Positions 1-8,797 of a stretch of 64,000 nt of DNA are shown here, piece by piece (position 1 is the stretch's first letter; each line of letters opens with the position of its first letter). Both the position numbers and the translations under genes were made by a program. The notes beneath the pieces are model-generated. The model saw nothing but the letters and a program-made list of their open reading frames with translations. It did not search any database and was not told the DNA's origin. Origin of the DNA: Cytophagales bacterium WSM2-2 (GTDB lineage Bacteria; Bacteroidota; Bacteroidia; Cytophagales; Cyclobacteriaceae); the NCBI GenBank assembly GCA_015472025.1, contig BNHL01000001.1:3646001-3710000 (forward strand), read 5' to 3'.

Positions 1-1
1 A

Positions 2-586
2 GAAAAGCAAGTGCATTTCTACTCACCTGTTATTCTGTTCCGCGATCTGGTGTATACCAACGAAGCGCACTTTGTTCACCTGAACATCGAAGGCGAAGAG
101 TGCCAGGCAATCATGCAAGAGGTTCAATTTCACCCCGTGAGCGAAATCATCCTTCATGTGGATTTCCTGCGAATCAGTGATGAGCGAAAAATTAAAATGG
201 ACATCCCTACGCGTCTGGTAGGCCAGGCTCCTGGTGTGGAAAAAGGAGGCTTGCTGGTGAGAAAGCGTGCATCATTGAAAGTGTATGCATTCCCTAAAGA
301 CATGCCTGATCACATTGATATTGACTGTTCAGAACTTGACTTTCACCATGCGATCAAGGTGGGAGATATGAAAATCCCCAACCTGGAATTTTTGGATCCA
401 AAAGCTGCCGCAATTGCTGCTGTCGAAGTGCCACGTGCTGCTAAAATGGCTGAAGAAACCGCTGCTGCGACTCCTGCTGAAGGTGCCGCTCCTGCAGCTG
501 GTGCCGCTGCTCCTGCAGCCGGTGCTGCTCCCGCGGCTGACGCTAAGAAAGCTGAGGCTCCCAAAAAAGACGAGAAAAAGAAGTAA
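2..586 (+). CDS. rplY: 50S ribosomal protein L25 (CTC form), 5' end outside window
   Basis: This is the 3' part of a ribosomal protein L25/CTC gene, which binds 5S rRNA. The frame is open from base 2, so the true start lies upstream; 194 residues are visible. The visible part holds the end of the L25 beta-barrel, including the VHFYSP and EVQFHPVSE segments, then the CTC-type C-terminal domain (VGQAPGVEKGG, ISPTL-like IKVGDMKIPN). It ends in a low-complexity Ala/Pro/Lys tail of about 45 residues, a common ending of Bacteroidota L25. An intrinsic terminator follows directly and pth comes next, the usual neighbourhood of rplY. The GTG at 11 is internal and should not be used as a start. Confidence 0.95.
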   Translation, partial: EKQVHFYSPVILFRDLVYTNEAHFVHLNIEGEECQAIMQEVQFHPVSEIILHVDFLRISDERKIKMDIPTRLVGQAPGVEKGGLLVRKRASLKVYAFPKDMPDHIDIDCSELDFHHAIKVGDMKIPNLEFLDPKAAAIAAVEVPRAAKMAEETAAATPAEGAAPAAGAAAPAAGAAPAADAKKAEAPKKDEKKK

Positions 587-602
587 TTCATTGAACTTGT
601 TT

Positions 603-640
603 AAAATCCCACTCTGGCAACAGGGTGGGATTTTTTGTTT
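603..640 (+). terminator. Intrinsic terminator of rplY
   Basis: A 12-bp stem (AAAATCCCACTC against GGGTGGGATTTT, one G-T pair) with an 8-base loop is followed by a T-rich tail. It lies 16 bases after the rplY stop. Confidence 0.9.
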
Positions 641-671
641 TGTACATGGTTAATAGCCGATGCCTGGAAGG

Positions 672-701
672 TTGTCAGTAGACTGTCGACTATTATATTT
701 G
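672..701 (+). promoter_or_regulatory. Promoter of pth
   Basis: TTG at 672-674 and TATATTTG at 694-701 are 19 bases apart and match the Bacteroidota -33/-7 elements. The predicted RNA start would lie only a few bases before the ATG at 713, so the leader is very short. Confidence 0.6.
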
Positions 702-712
702 AAAATTTCTTT

Positions 713-1273
713 ATGAAATATCTGATTGCAGGTTTGGGAAACATCGGGCCGGAATATGAGCTCACCCGTCACAATATCGGTTTTCTGGTTTTGGACAGGA
801 TAGCTGACAATCAGAAGATCGATTTTCATAAAGACCGGTTAGCTGATAAGGCAGAATTAAAATACAAGGGACGCCAGATTCACCTGATCAAGCCCACCAC
901 TTATATGAACCTCAGTGGTAAGTCTATTGCTTACTGGATGCAGGATTTAAAGATTCCAAAGGAAAATGTTCTGGTGATCGTGGATGACATTGCATTGCCG
1001 TTCGGCAGCCTTCGTATGCGTACGAAAGGGAGTTCAGCAGGTCACAATGGGTTGAAGAACATAGAGCTACTTCTCAACGGACAGGACTATACCCGCCTCC
1101 GGTTTGGAATCGGCAACGACTATTCGAAGGGGCAGCAGGTGGATTTTGTGCTCAGTAATTTTTCGGGTGATGAAATAGCTGGCCTTCCTGCAATAATGGA
1201 CAAAGCCGCTGAAATGGTTTATTCTTTCTGTACGATCGGGGCGGAGAGGACCATGAATTTTTTTAATAGCTGA
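713..1273 (+). CDS. pth: Peptidyl-tRNA hydrolase
   Basis: Hydrolyses peptidyl-tRNA released from stalled ribosomes, recycling tRNA in the cytoplasm. The 186-residue product has the normal family length. Visible signatures are the N-terminal GLGNIG, the catalytic His20 in TRHNIGF, PTTYMNLSG, VDDIALPFG and GHNGLKNI. The frame stays open upstream to 635, but ATG 713 is chosen because it gives the canonical MKYLIAGLGN start and because the predicted promoter lies inside the upstream extension. The gene follows rplY across a terminator, so it appears to be transcribed from its own promoter. Confidence 0.97.
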   Translation: MKYLIAGLGNIGPEYELTRHNIGFLVLDRIADNQKIDFHKDRLADKAELKYKGRQIHLIKPTTYMNLSGKSIAYWMQDLKIPKENVLVIVDDIALPFGSLRMRTKGSSAGHNGLKNIELLLNGQDYTRLRFGIGNDYSKGQQVDFVLSNFSGDEIAGLPAIMDKAAEMVYSFCTIGAERTMNFFNS

Positions 1274-1340
1274 TACTCAATACCTTTATCCTGTCGCTCC
1301 CGCGACAAACCTCACGGCAAATTATACGTTCCTTTGAACC

Positions 1341-1745
1341 ATGAAAACCTCCCCGATTCTTTTCTGGATTGCCAGGATTATTGCCGCATTGATCATGCTG
1401 CAGACACTATACTTTAAATTTTCCGGAGCAGAAGAATCAATTCAAATATTCACTGAACTTGGTATTGAACCTTGGGGTAGGATCGGAACCGGAGTTATGG
1501 AACTCATCGCTTCCATTTTGATTCTGATTCCATCAACTGTGTGGATAGGATCAGTTTTGGCTATTGGATTAATGGGAGGGGCTATCGCATCGCACCTTGC
1601 TGTCTTGGGAATTATCAGAAATGATGGAGGCCAGCTTTTTTATTATGCTGTTGCGGTACTCGTTTGCGCTTTGTTTTCTTTTTGGAAAAGCAAAAGCCAA
1701 ATTCCTCAATCTCTTAAAAAACTACTGCTGTCATTTCTTCAATAA
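1341..1745 (+). CDS. DoxX-like small integral membrane protein
   Basis: A 134-residue protein with four predicted membrane segments (about residues 8-25, 48-68, 72-92 and 97-113) and a short basic tail. The arrangement, the YFKFSGAEES segment after the first helix and the G-rich third helix resemble the DoxX/DoxX-like family; the biochemical role of most family members is unknown. Its 3' end overlaps the convergent gene on the minus strand by 15 bases. Membrane location is secure, but the family name rests on overall pattern only. Confidence 0.7.
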   Translation: MKTSPILFWIARIIAALIMLQTLYFKFSGAEESIQIFTELGIEPWGRIGTGVMELIASILILIPSTVWIGSVLAIGLMGGAIASHLAVLGIIRNDGGQLFYYAVAVLVCALFSFWKSKSQIPQSLKKLLLSFLQ

Positions 1746-2519
1746 AGCGATCACCTCTTCCACGTCTTTTGACAAAGAGGGGGTATCAACCAGGTAAGAC
1801 TTCAGGCCTTCGATGAGATAATTAGGAATAGCCTCATTTTTTGAAACTTTATTCTGAAGATCACGGATTAATTCCAACGCATCTTTCTTGGTAAGAAAAT
1901 CGAGCGCCTCTACTTTTTCCGATAGCTTTTTGAGGCTATTTAATTTGTCACTTTTGCCTTTGGCAGCCTGTGGATTAAAATTGTCGCTTTTGCCCTGATT
2001 ACAATTGTTGTAAAGGTCTACAATCCGCAGGATGTCTTTCTTTGAGAGGTTACCCTTCTCCAAACCGCTAACCACTTCGTCACATTCCTCCAGATATTTA
2101 ATCAGAATTTTTTTGAAGGCCAGGTTGGGGAGTTCCATTCCCGTCCCATTTTTTTTAGTGATGTATCGTCCGTCCCATGAACCCATTCCTGTAGGATTAA
2201 AAGCGTACAAGCTGAGGTACCCTGACTTAAGCACTCTCATAAACCGGATAGTGTTCTCGTATTTAACTGACTCATATGAGATACTATCCTTTGAAAAAGA
2301 CCGCAACTGCAAAGCTGTGTATGTAGTTTTTTTTCCATTGGAATTGATCTGCAGCCGATCCATGTTATCGAATGAAAGAATTTTTAATTCTCCACGAATT
2401 GTGTCACTGCGAAGACTGATAGCATAGTCTTTCTGAGCCATCAGCGCAAAGGAATGAGAGGCAAAAGTGCACATGATAACTAACCGACAGATAGGCTTTA
2501 TGGACATATAGTAATTCAA
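1731..2519 (-). CDS. Secreted protein of unknown function
   Basis: I do not recognise this 262-residue protein. It begins with a hydrophobic signal peptide, probably cleaved near SFALMAQ|KDY. A second Met four codons in (2507) gives a more typical signal-peptide start. Residues 30-115 look like a small beta-rich domain (DYAISLRSDTIRGELKIL), a pattern found in periplasmic Bacteroidota proteins. The C-terminal half is charged and mostly helical, with a KGKSDKLN-type polar linker. Upstream on the minus strand TTATCTTGCC (bases 2524-2533) resembles a -7 element. It overlaps the DoxX-like gene tail to tail. Confidence 0.7.
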   Translation of the reverse strand: MNYYMSIKPICRLVIMCTFASHSFALMAQKDYAISLRSDTIRGELKILSFDNMDRLQINSNGKKTTYTALQLRSFSKDSISYESVKYENTIRFMRVLKSGYLSLYAFNPTGMGSWDGRYITKKNGTGMELPNLAFKKILIKYLEECDEVVSGLEKGNLSKKDILRIVDLYNNCNQGKSDNFNPQAAKGKSDKLNSLKKLSEKVEALDFLTKKDALELIRDLQNKVSKNEAIPNYLIEGLKSYLVDTPSLSKDVEEVIALLKK

Positions 2520-2600
2520 TTAGGCGGCAAGATAAGTGTTTACCTGAAAATCGAGTCTTCTCAACTAAAATTGAGATTCGCATTTTAAAAAATTAACCTT

Positions 2601-5396
2601 ATGAAAAAAATATTACTGATGATTATTTTTTCATCATTTGCTCTGCATGGCCAATCACAATCTCGATTAGTGACTGGAGTTGTCACATCTTCGATTGATG
2701 GAATTGTTGTAGCCGGAGCCAACATCCAGGTAAAGGGTACAGGCAGTGGTACGGTCACGGATTCCGAGGGAAAATTTTCCGTATCGGTGCCCAATGATGC
2801 AACCTTTCTTGTTATTTCATTTATCGGATACCAAACCCTGGAAATTCCTATCCCTTCGTCCAGCTACATTGCAATTGTTTTACGTGGCAATGTTGAAGAG
2901 TTGCAAGAAGTAGTTGTTTCCGTTGGGCGAGGGTCGCAACGAACTTTTACAGACACGCCTCTTCCGGTCGATAATATTACGATCAAGGAATTGATTAGCA
3001 CTGGTCAGCCCAGTTTTGATAAGGCACTCCAGTACAAAGTTCCGTCTTTTAATTCTGTTAATACTCCAGTGAACGATGCGACTTCGTTGTACGACCCATA
3101 TGAACTCCGGAACCTTGGTCCGAGCAGAACTTTAATCCTCATCAACGGTAAGCGAAAGAATTTGACTTCGCTGGTCTACACGCAACCGTCACCCGGAAGA
3201 GGAGAAACAGGAGCCGACCTGTCAGCGATTCCTCAGGACGCAATCAAGCGCGTGGAAATTTTACGGGACGGTGCTTCGGCTCAATATGGTTCAGATGCAA
3301 TTGCTGGTGTCGTTAACGTAATTCTTAAAGATCGTTTTGACGCTTCAACCTTGCGGCTCACGACAGGAATTACCTCACGTGGAGACGGAGGAAATTATGG
3401 AATTAATTATAACAGCGGATCCAACATCGGTAGAAAAGGATTTATTAATTATCACATTGCTTTCCTGCGCCAGCAGCGTGCTGTGCGATCGGGTAACATA
3501 GATCCAGTTGCTGAGACTGATCCTGTTTTCGGATTTGGTGACGGTTTGGACGCTTCAGGGAATATCGCATCAACACCACTCAATGATAATATCCTGAGTT
3601 TTCTGAAGCGTTTTCCCGATGGTCGCAATATCAATGCAACGACCGATAATACATCAGCAAAGTTCTTGATCAACATGTCTATTCCCTTAAATGAGAAAAC
3701 CGAATTTTATGCTAATGCCGCTTATATCTACAGGAAGGCATTGAGCTTTGCCAACTATAGACAACCTTACTGGAAGCTGGACTATGGACTGTTGCATACG
3801 GTGGATGGTGCAGGTATAAATTATACCGGAGACAATACTACAGACGTCAATAATGTCCCCATCTATAACGGATACGTGGGCTACATTCCAACTTTTGAAG
3901 GTGATTTGAATGACTATAACGCCACAATGGGTTTAAAGTCAACTTCCGAAAGCGGATGGAAGCAGGACATGAGCCTCACTGTTGGCGGAAACAAAATGTT
4001 GTTTACTGTGAATCATACAGTTAACCATGACCTTAATTTCGACAGCCCTGTGTCGTTTAAGCCAGGTGGTTTTTCGTTCCGTCACATGGTTGGAAATATT
4101 GATATTTCGAAATCGCTAAGTGACAAAATTTTCCTGGGAGTTGGTACTGAATTCAGAGCTGAAAGCTGGCAGCAAATTGCCGGTGATGCCGCTTCGTATT
4201 TTGGTGAGGGAGCTAACTCATTTGCAGGATACCCCGAAAAAAATGCAATTAATACTTCACGCCTCAACATCGGCGGTTATGTTGATTTGGGGTTTGATAT
4301 CACCGATAGTTTCTTCGTTGGTGTAACAGGCCGTAGCGAAAAGTACAGTGATTTTGGTAATACTAATATTGGAAAGATTAATTCCCGACTTAAATTAATT
4401 GATGACAAGCTTACACTCCGTGCATCAGTCTCTAATGGATTCAGGGCACCGACATTGGCGCAGTACAATTTGTCTCTGAACCAAGCCTCGCTTTCCGGAG
4501 GTAACATTGTGATACAGGGCCTGGCTAATAACTATAGTCGTGAAGCGGCCGTATTGGGAGTTCCCAAGCTGCGACCTGAGACGTCTACCAATATTACTTT
4601 CGGTTTAGGCTTAAATCCGTCATCCAATTTTTCACTCACGCTTGATTACTACAGCATTGATATCAAAGATCGTATTGTTTACAGCGCACTCGTTAAGACA
4701 GGCGTAAGCCCCGAACTGGATGCTTTACTTGCACAAGCTAAATCTACTGGAATTAGTTTTTTTATAAACGGAGCACATACACAGACGCGGGGTATTGACC
4801 TGGTCGCAAGCCTTCGGAAACTTAGTCTCGGTACAAGCACGCTTAATCTGAATTTTGCCGGGAACTATGTTATGAAAAATGACTTGATTGGATCATACCA
4901 GGTACCACCGCTCATTGCTAATGCCGGGGGCACCATTTTTACCCGGACGGAACAAGCAGTCATGCTTACGAGCAGGCCCAAATACAAATACATTTTGGGC
5001 GCAGAGCTCCTGGCTAAAAAGTGGACCTTTAACGTCAACAACACCTACGTTGGCCCGGCTTACTTCAGTAATGTAGCCTATGCAGATTTTGATCAGTTAG
5101 ATAATATTCAAACAGCGTTCGATCCACGCCTTCTTACTGATATGACGATCGGTTTTGATTTAAATTCTAAGACTTCGTTTTCAATGACGATTTCAAACCT
5201 GTTGGATGTGTATCCCAAGTATAAATTACAGGCATTAAATGCTAATGGAGAAAATTTCCTTAAAGATCCAGCCCAGGCAAGGCTGTTGATGGGAGATTTG
5301 ACTTTCAATGGAAGGTATTCCGTTATGACAGGAGATGCTGCACATTTAAATCAGCTTGGTAGAACTTTCCTGGGACAGATGATATTCAAATTTTAA
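2601..5396 (+). CDS. TonB-dependent outer-membrane receptor
   Basis: Outer-membrane active transporter of 931 residues. In order it has a signal peptide (about 1-20), a carboxypeptidase-regulatory-like domain (about 22-105, with GANIQVKGTGSGTVTDSEGKF-type repeats), a plug domain (about 110-240, with VEILRDGASAQYGSDAIAGV near 217) and a 22-strand-type barrel ending in the aromatic residue F931. No SusD partner lies next to it, so it is a stand-alone receptor and not a SusCD pair. The substrate cannot be told from the sequence. The gene is divergent from the unknown secreted protein and is closed by a strong terminator. Confidence 0.93.
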   Translation: MKKILLMIIFSSFALHGQSQSRLVTGVVTSSIDGIVVAGANIQVKGTGSGTVTDSEGKFSVSVPNDATFLVISFIGYQTLEIPIPSSSYIAIVLRGNVEELQEVVVSVGRGSQRTFTDTPLPVDNITIKELISTGQPSFDKALQYKVPSFNSVNTPVNDATSLYDPYELRNLGPSRTLILINGKRKNLTSLVYTQPSPGRGETGADLSAIPQDAIKRVEILRDGASAQYGSDAIAGVVNVILKDRFDASTLRLTTGITSRGDGGNYGINYNSGSNIGRKGFINYHIAFLRQQRAVRSGNIDPVAETDPVFGFGDGLDASGNIASTPLNDNILSFLKRFPDGRNINATTDNTSAKFLINMSIPLNEKTEFYANAAYIYRKALSFANYRQPYWKLDYGLLHTVDGAGINYTGDNTTDVNNVPIYNGYVGYIPTFEGDLNDYNATMGLKSTSESGWKQDMSLTVGGNKMLFTVNHTVNHDLNFDSPVSFKPGGFSFRHMVGNIDISKSLSDKIFLGVGTEFRAESWQQIAGDAASYFGEGANSFAGYPEKNAINTSRLNIGGYVDLGFDITDSFFVGVTGRSEKYSDFGNTNIGKINSRLKLIDDKLTLRASVSNGFRAPTLAQYNLSLNQASLSGGNIVIQGLANNYSREAAVLGVPKLRPETSTNITFGLGLNPSSNFSLTLDYYSIDIKDRIVYSALVKTGVSPELDALLAQAKSTGISFFINGAHTQTRGIDLVASLRKLSLGTSTLNLNFAGNYVMKNDLIGSYQVPPLIANAGGTIFTRTEQAVMLTSRPKYKYILGAELLAKKWTFNVNNTYVGPAYFSNVAYADFDQLDNIQTAFDPRLLTDMTIGFDLNSKTSFSMTISNLLDVYPKYKLQALNANGENFLKDPAQARLLMGDLTFNGRYSVMTGDAAHLNQLGRTFLGQMIFKF

Positions 5397-5417
5397 GAAC
5401 TGCATAAATGACAAGGG

Positions 5418-5450
5418 AACCTCGGTCGAAAGGCCGGGGTTTATTTTTTT
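5418..5450 (+). terminator. Intrinsic terminator with GAAA tetraloop
   Basis: A 10-bp stem (AACCTCGG and CCGGGGTT as outer arms, two G-U pairs) is capped by a GAAA tetraloop and followed by TTATTTTTTT. It ends the TonB receptor gene, and its T-run touches the stop codon of the small minus-strand ORF. Confidence 0.9.
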
Positions 5451-5571
5451 AGAATAGAACCGAATAGATGAAATATAAGATGATCAACAGGACCATGACG
5501 CCATACATCACCAGATCAACCCTGATATAGTCCTTGTATTGCCGGTACAGGTCTTTCATTTTTCTAAGCAT
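5449..5571 (-). CDS. Small single-pass membrane protein (40 residues)
   Basis: A short open frame on the minus strand encodes 40 residues starting MLRKMKDLYRQYK. A basic, amphipathic first half (residues 1-19) is followed by an unbroken hydrophobic helix (about 20-39, LVMYGVMVLLIILYFIYSV) ending two residues before the stop. This positive-inside, tail-anchored layout is what a real small membrane protein looks like and is unlikely as noise. ATG 5571 or the second ATG (5559) may be used. It lies convergent to the TonB receptor and divergent from the protease gene. Its function is unknown. Confidence 0.6.
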   Translation of the reverse strand: MLRKMKDLYRQYKDYIRVDLVMYGVMVLLIILYFIYSVLF

Positions 5572-5693
5572 ACTCAAAAGTAGAAATTATCCTTCAGGAA
5601 AGCCCAATCCCGCATTTCTCGTGATCAAATTATTCGGCAAAACGCTTGTGCTACTTTCAGAAAATGAGCGTAGCTTTTCGACTTAGTTTGATT

Positions 5694-8693
5694 ATGAAAT
5701 ACATTTTTTGCCTTTCATTCATCTTGTTAACTTCTTGCGCTCTATTTGCCCAGGAATCAGCAGTGACAGCTACCAACCCGGCATCACTACGATGGTACCA
5801 GATTAAGACGCCTAATTTCAAGTTACTCTATCCATTAGGTTTTGAAACGCAAGCCCAACGAATGGCAAATACCCTGGAGGGAATCCGTGGACCAGAAGGA
5901 AAAACGATTGGCTCGGTTCCACGCAGGATCACTGTGATCCTTCAAAATCAATCCGCTATTTCAAACGCATTTGTCTCCACTGCTCCCCGCCGGTCGGAGT
6001 TTTATGCGATGCCCTCGCAGAACTACAACTTTGTGGGAAACAATGATTGGCTCAATATGCTGGCAACCCATGAATACAGGCACATGGCCCAGTTCCAGCA
6101 TGCGAAGCGTGGTTTCAATAAAGCACTGTTCTACGTTTTTGGATATAATACATTTGCCGGTCTCTCGTATGCGGCTGCACCGCAGTGGTTTTGGGAGGGA
6201 GACGCAGTTGTCACAGAAACAGCATTCACCACATCTGGCCGTGGACGTATTCCAAATTTTGATTTGGTTTTTCGCACCAATCTGATGGAAGGCCGCACAT
6301 TCAATTATCATAAACAGTATTTGCAGTCCTACAAGAATTTTATCCCGGATTACTATAAACTGGGATTCCACATGGTTTCTTATCTCCGGAAAAAAACAAA
6401 CGATCCGAACATCTGGGATAAGGTAACAGCGCGTTCGTGGAATGTGCCATTTATTCCTTTTCGTTTTTCTTCCGCTTTAAAAATGGAAACGGGTTTGTAT
6501 GTGAAAGATTTGTACAATGAAATGGCCAGTAGCCTGCAAAAAGATTGGAAGGCTCAGCAAGATACTTTGCAGCTAACTACTTTTGAGAAAGTAAATTCAA
6601 GAGCTTCCAAATCATATACTGATTACATGTATCCGCAAGAGATGGAAGATGGAAGCATATTGGTAAGAAAATCAGGAATCGGGGATATCGAGCAACTCAT
6701 TGTCTTTAAAAATGGAAATGAGAAAAGAATTTTTACCCAGGGAGTGATTAATGAAGCGGGAATGCTGTCTGCAGCTAACGGCAGGATCGTTTGGAACGAA
6801 TACCGGTTTGATCCCCGGTGGCAAGTGCGCACCTATTCTGTGATTGCTGCTTATGACACTGGTGGCGTTCGGGTGATTGGAAGTAATAAGTCGCGCTATG
6901 CTGCCGCTGCCCTTTCACCGGACGGGGCCAGGGTGGCAACTGTAGAGACGACCACCGAATATCAAACGCGCTTGGTAGTGCTGGACTACATTAGTGGTCG
7001 TGTGCTCCAGGCTTTCGAAAATCCTGACAACGGATTTATCTCCATGCCACGCTGGACTACTGATGGAAAAGAGATCGTTGCCTTGCTAACGAATAAAAAA
7101 GGGAAGGTCATTGTCAAATTTGATTTTGTGTCAGGCAGGATGACTTCGGTAACCGATTTTTCACAGGAGAATATCGGACATCCGGTTCCATTCGGAGAAT
7201 ATATTTTATACAACTCGCCTGTCAGTGGTATCGACAATGTTTATGCATTGGATACAAAATCCGGAAGTCGATTCCAGATCACATGTAGCAAGTATGGCGC
7301 ATACAATCCAATGGTTTCCAAGGACGGAAAATGGATTTACTATAACGACCAGGCACGAGACGGAATGGACGTGGTGAAAATCCCGTTTAATCCTCCTGCA
7401 TGGAAGTCGTGGACCAATCGCGATCAGCCTCAAGCTAGTTTCAGACATCTTTTGGACCAGGAAGGTCATCCGACAGTACTTGATAACCTACCGAGTCAGC
7501 AATACCAATCTAAACGATACCACCGCGGGATGCGAATGATTAATCCCTACAGTTGGGGCGGGACAGTAAGTACGTCACTGACTTCCGCCTTCGCGGGAAT
7601 TACCTCTCAGGATTTACTTAGTACAACCCTCATCAGTGCCGGGTACGCCTACGACAAGACCGAAAACACGGGAGCGTGGAAAGCCGCTGTCAGTTATCAG
7701 GGCTGGTATCCGATTATTGATTTCTCAATGACTCAAAGCGATCGCAAGGTGGATGAAGGTACAATTGAAACTGAAGTATTAACAGGTACTAAACCAAATT
7801 ACAATTCGACTATTGTTCAGCAAGATTTAATATTAAAGTGGCAGGAGAAAAATATTGAGACCGGCCTGCGCCTTCCCTTGAACACGACTACGTCAAGGTA
7901 TTTTGGGAATATCACATTTGGTAACTCGGTTGGAGTGACTCAGATCAGTAAATCCAATTTTAACAGAATTATTCCGGCTACTGTTGTTAACGACAGCATA
8001 TATTCGTTTTATTTTCTTTCAAACTATCTCAACGATGGCAATCTAATTTTCAATCATTTCTCAGTTACGGCCTATCGCTTGCTAAAGCAAAGCAAAAGAG
8101 ATATCAACAGTAAGTTTGGACAGGAACTGTTTCTCAATGTTTATGGCACGCCTTACGGTGGTAATTACAATGGCTCTCAGTTTTCTGTCTACGGGGTGTT
8201 GTTTTTCCCAGGTTTAGCGAAGCATCATTCACTTTGGGGTTACTGGGGGTATCAGAATTCCCAGATTAGCCTTTTGTCGTACTCAAATCAAAAGTGGACA
8301 GCAATTAATGACAATTATGAGTACCAATTTCGTAACCAAGTGCCGCTGCCTCGAGGTGGACTTGGTGTTTCGCGGTTCCAGGATTTTTATACAATGTCGG
8401 CTAACTACACATTACCTGTCTGGTATCCGGATATTGCACTCGGGCCTTTACTCAATGTTCAAAGAGTTCGAATTAATGGTTTTTTAGATTATGGGTATGG
8501 AAGAAGTGTCTTTAATACATCTAAAGGATCAAGAATCAATTCTCAGGCTTATACATCTACTGGAATAGAAGTCAAATTTGACATCAACGTCATGCGATTA
8601 CTTCCACAACTGGACATCGGTTTTCGCTACTCCAAGGGGCTGACCCCGACGACTTCGCTTTTTGAAGTTCTCATTGGCACCATCAATTTCTGA
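5694..8693 (+). CDS. Secreted zinc-protease-like / beta-propeller / outer-membrane barrel protein
   Basis: A 999-residue envelope protein with three parts. Residues 20-290 contain HEYRH (126-130), the zinc-binding HExxH motif of metallopeptidases, and a downstream FWEGDAVVTE segment that fits the third (Glu) ligand of a gluzincin. Residues about 306-570 are TolB-like propeller blades (LSPDGARVA, SKDGKWIYY). Residues about 615-999 alternate like an outer-membrane beta-barrel and end in F. The start at 5694 is chosen over the TTG at 5646 because it gives a proper signal sequence. That sequence contains LTSC, a possible lipobox, so either signal peptidase I or II could act. Substrate and protease activity are not shown. 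Confidence 0.8.
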   Translation: MKYIFCLSFILLTSCALFAQESAVTATNPASLRWYQIKTPNFKLLYPLGFETQAQRMANTLEGIRGPEGKTIGSVPRRITVILQNQSAISNAFVSTAPRRSEFYAMPSQNYNFVGNNDWLNMLATHEYRHMAQFQHAKRGFNKALFYVFGYNTFAGLSYAAAPQWFWEGDAVVTETAFTTSGRGRIPNFDLVFRTNLMEGRTFNYHKQYLQSYKNFIPDYYKLGFHMVSYLRKKTNDPNIWDKVTARSWNVPFIPFRFSSALKMETGLYVKDLYNEMASSLQKDWKAQQDTLQLTTFEKVNSRASKSYTDYMYPQEMEDGSILVRKSGIGDIEQLIVFKNGNEKRIFTQGVINEAGMLSAANGRIVWNEYRFDPRWQVRTYSVIAAYDTGGVRVIGSNKSRYAAAALSPDGARVATVETTTEYQTRLVVLDYISGRVLQAFENPDNGFISMPRWTTDGKEIVALLTNKKGKVIVKFDFVSGRMTSVTDFSQENIGHPVPFGEYILYNSPVSGIDNVYALDTKSGSRFQITCSKYGAYNPMVSKDGKWIYYNDQARDGMDVVKIPFNPPAWKSWTNRDQPQASFRHLLDQEGHPTVLDNLPSQQYQSKRYHRGMRMINPYSWGGTVSTSLTSAFAGITSQDLLSTTLISAGYAYDKTENTGAWKAAVSYQGWYPIIDFSMTQSDRKVDEGTIETEVLTGTKPNYNSTIVQQDLILKWQEKNIETGLRLPLNTTTSRYFGNITFGNSVGVTQISKSNFNRIIPATVVNDSIYSFYFLSNYLNDGNLIFNHFSVTAYRLLKQSKRDINSKFGQELFLNVYGTPYGGNYNGSQFSVYGVLFFPGLAKHHSLWGYWGYQNSQISLLSYSNQKWTAINDNYEYQFRNQVPLPRGGLGVSRFQDFYTMSANYTLPVWYPDIALGPLLNVQRVRINGFLDYGYGRSVFNTSKGSRINSQAYTSTGIEVKFDINVMRLLPQLDIGFRYSKGLTPTTSLFEVLIGTINF

Positions 8694-8717
8694 CCGAAAT
8701 AAAATCGTTTCGGTTTA
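8693..8717 (+). terminator. Terminator-like hairpin after the protease/barrel gene
   Basis: A perfect 7-bp stem ACCGAAA/TTTCGGT overlaps the stop codon. The T-tract is only three to four bases, so termination efficiency is doubtful. Confidence 0.45.
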
Positions 8718-8738
8718 CTCAAAAATCAACTATTTTTG
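8708..8738 (+). promoter_or_regulatory. Promoter of the E2 gene
   Basis: TATTTTTG at 8731-8738 fits TAnnTTTG, with a weak TTTC at 8708-8711 in the -33 position. It predicts a leader of about 50 bases before the ATG at 8798. Confidence 0.4.
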
Positions 8739-8797
8739 ATCCTTTGTAGTTGTACAACATGCCTGGGTAAACCGGGAACTAAATTCTTAACAGAAAA

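Noticed and set aside
343..591. Ala-rich 82-residue open frame antisense to rplY
   Set aside because: It is the mirror of the Ala/Pro/Lys tail of L25; low complexity and no start context.
5961..6371. 136-residue minus-strand frame inside the protease/barrel gene
   Set aside because: Complete overlap with a well-supported gene; no domain or signal; composition of an antisense shadow.
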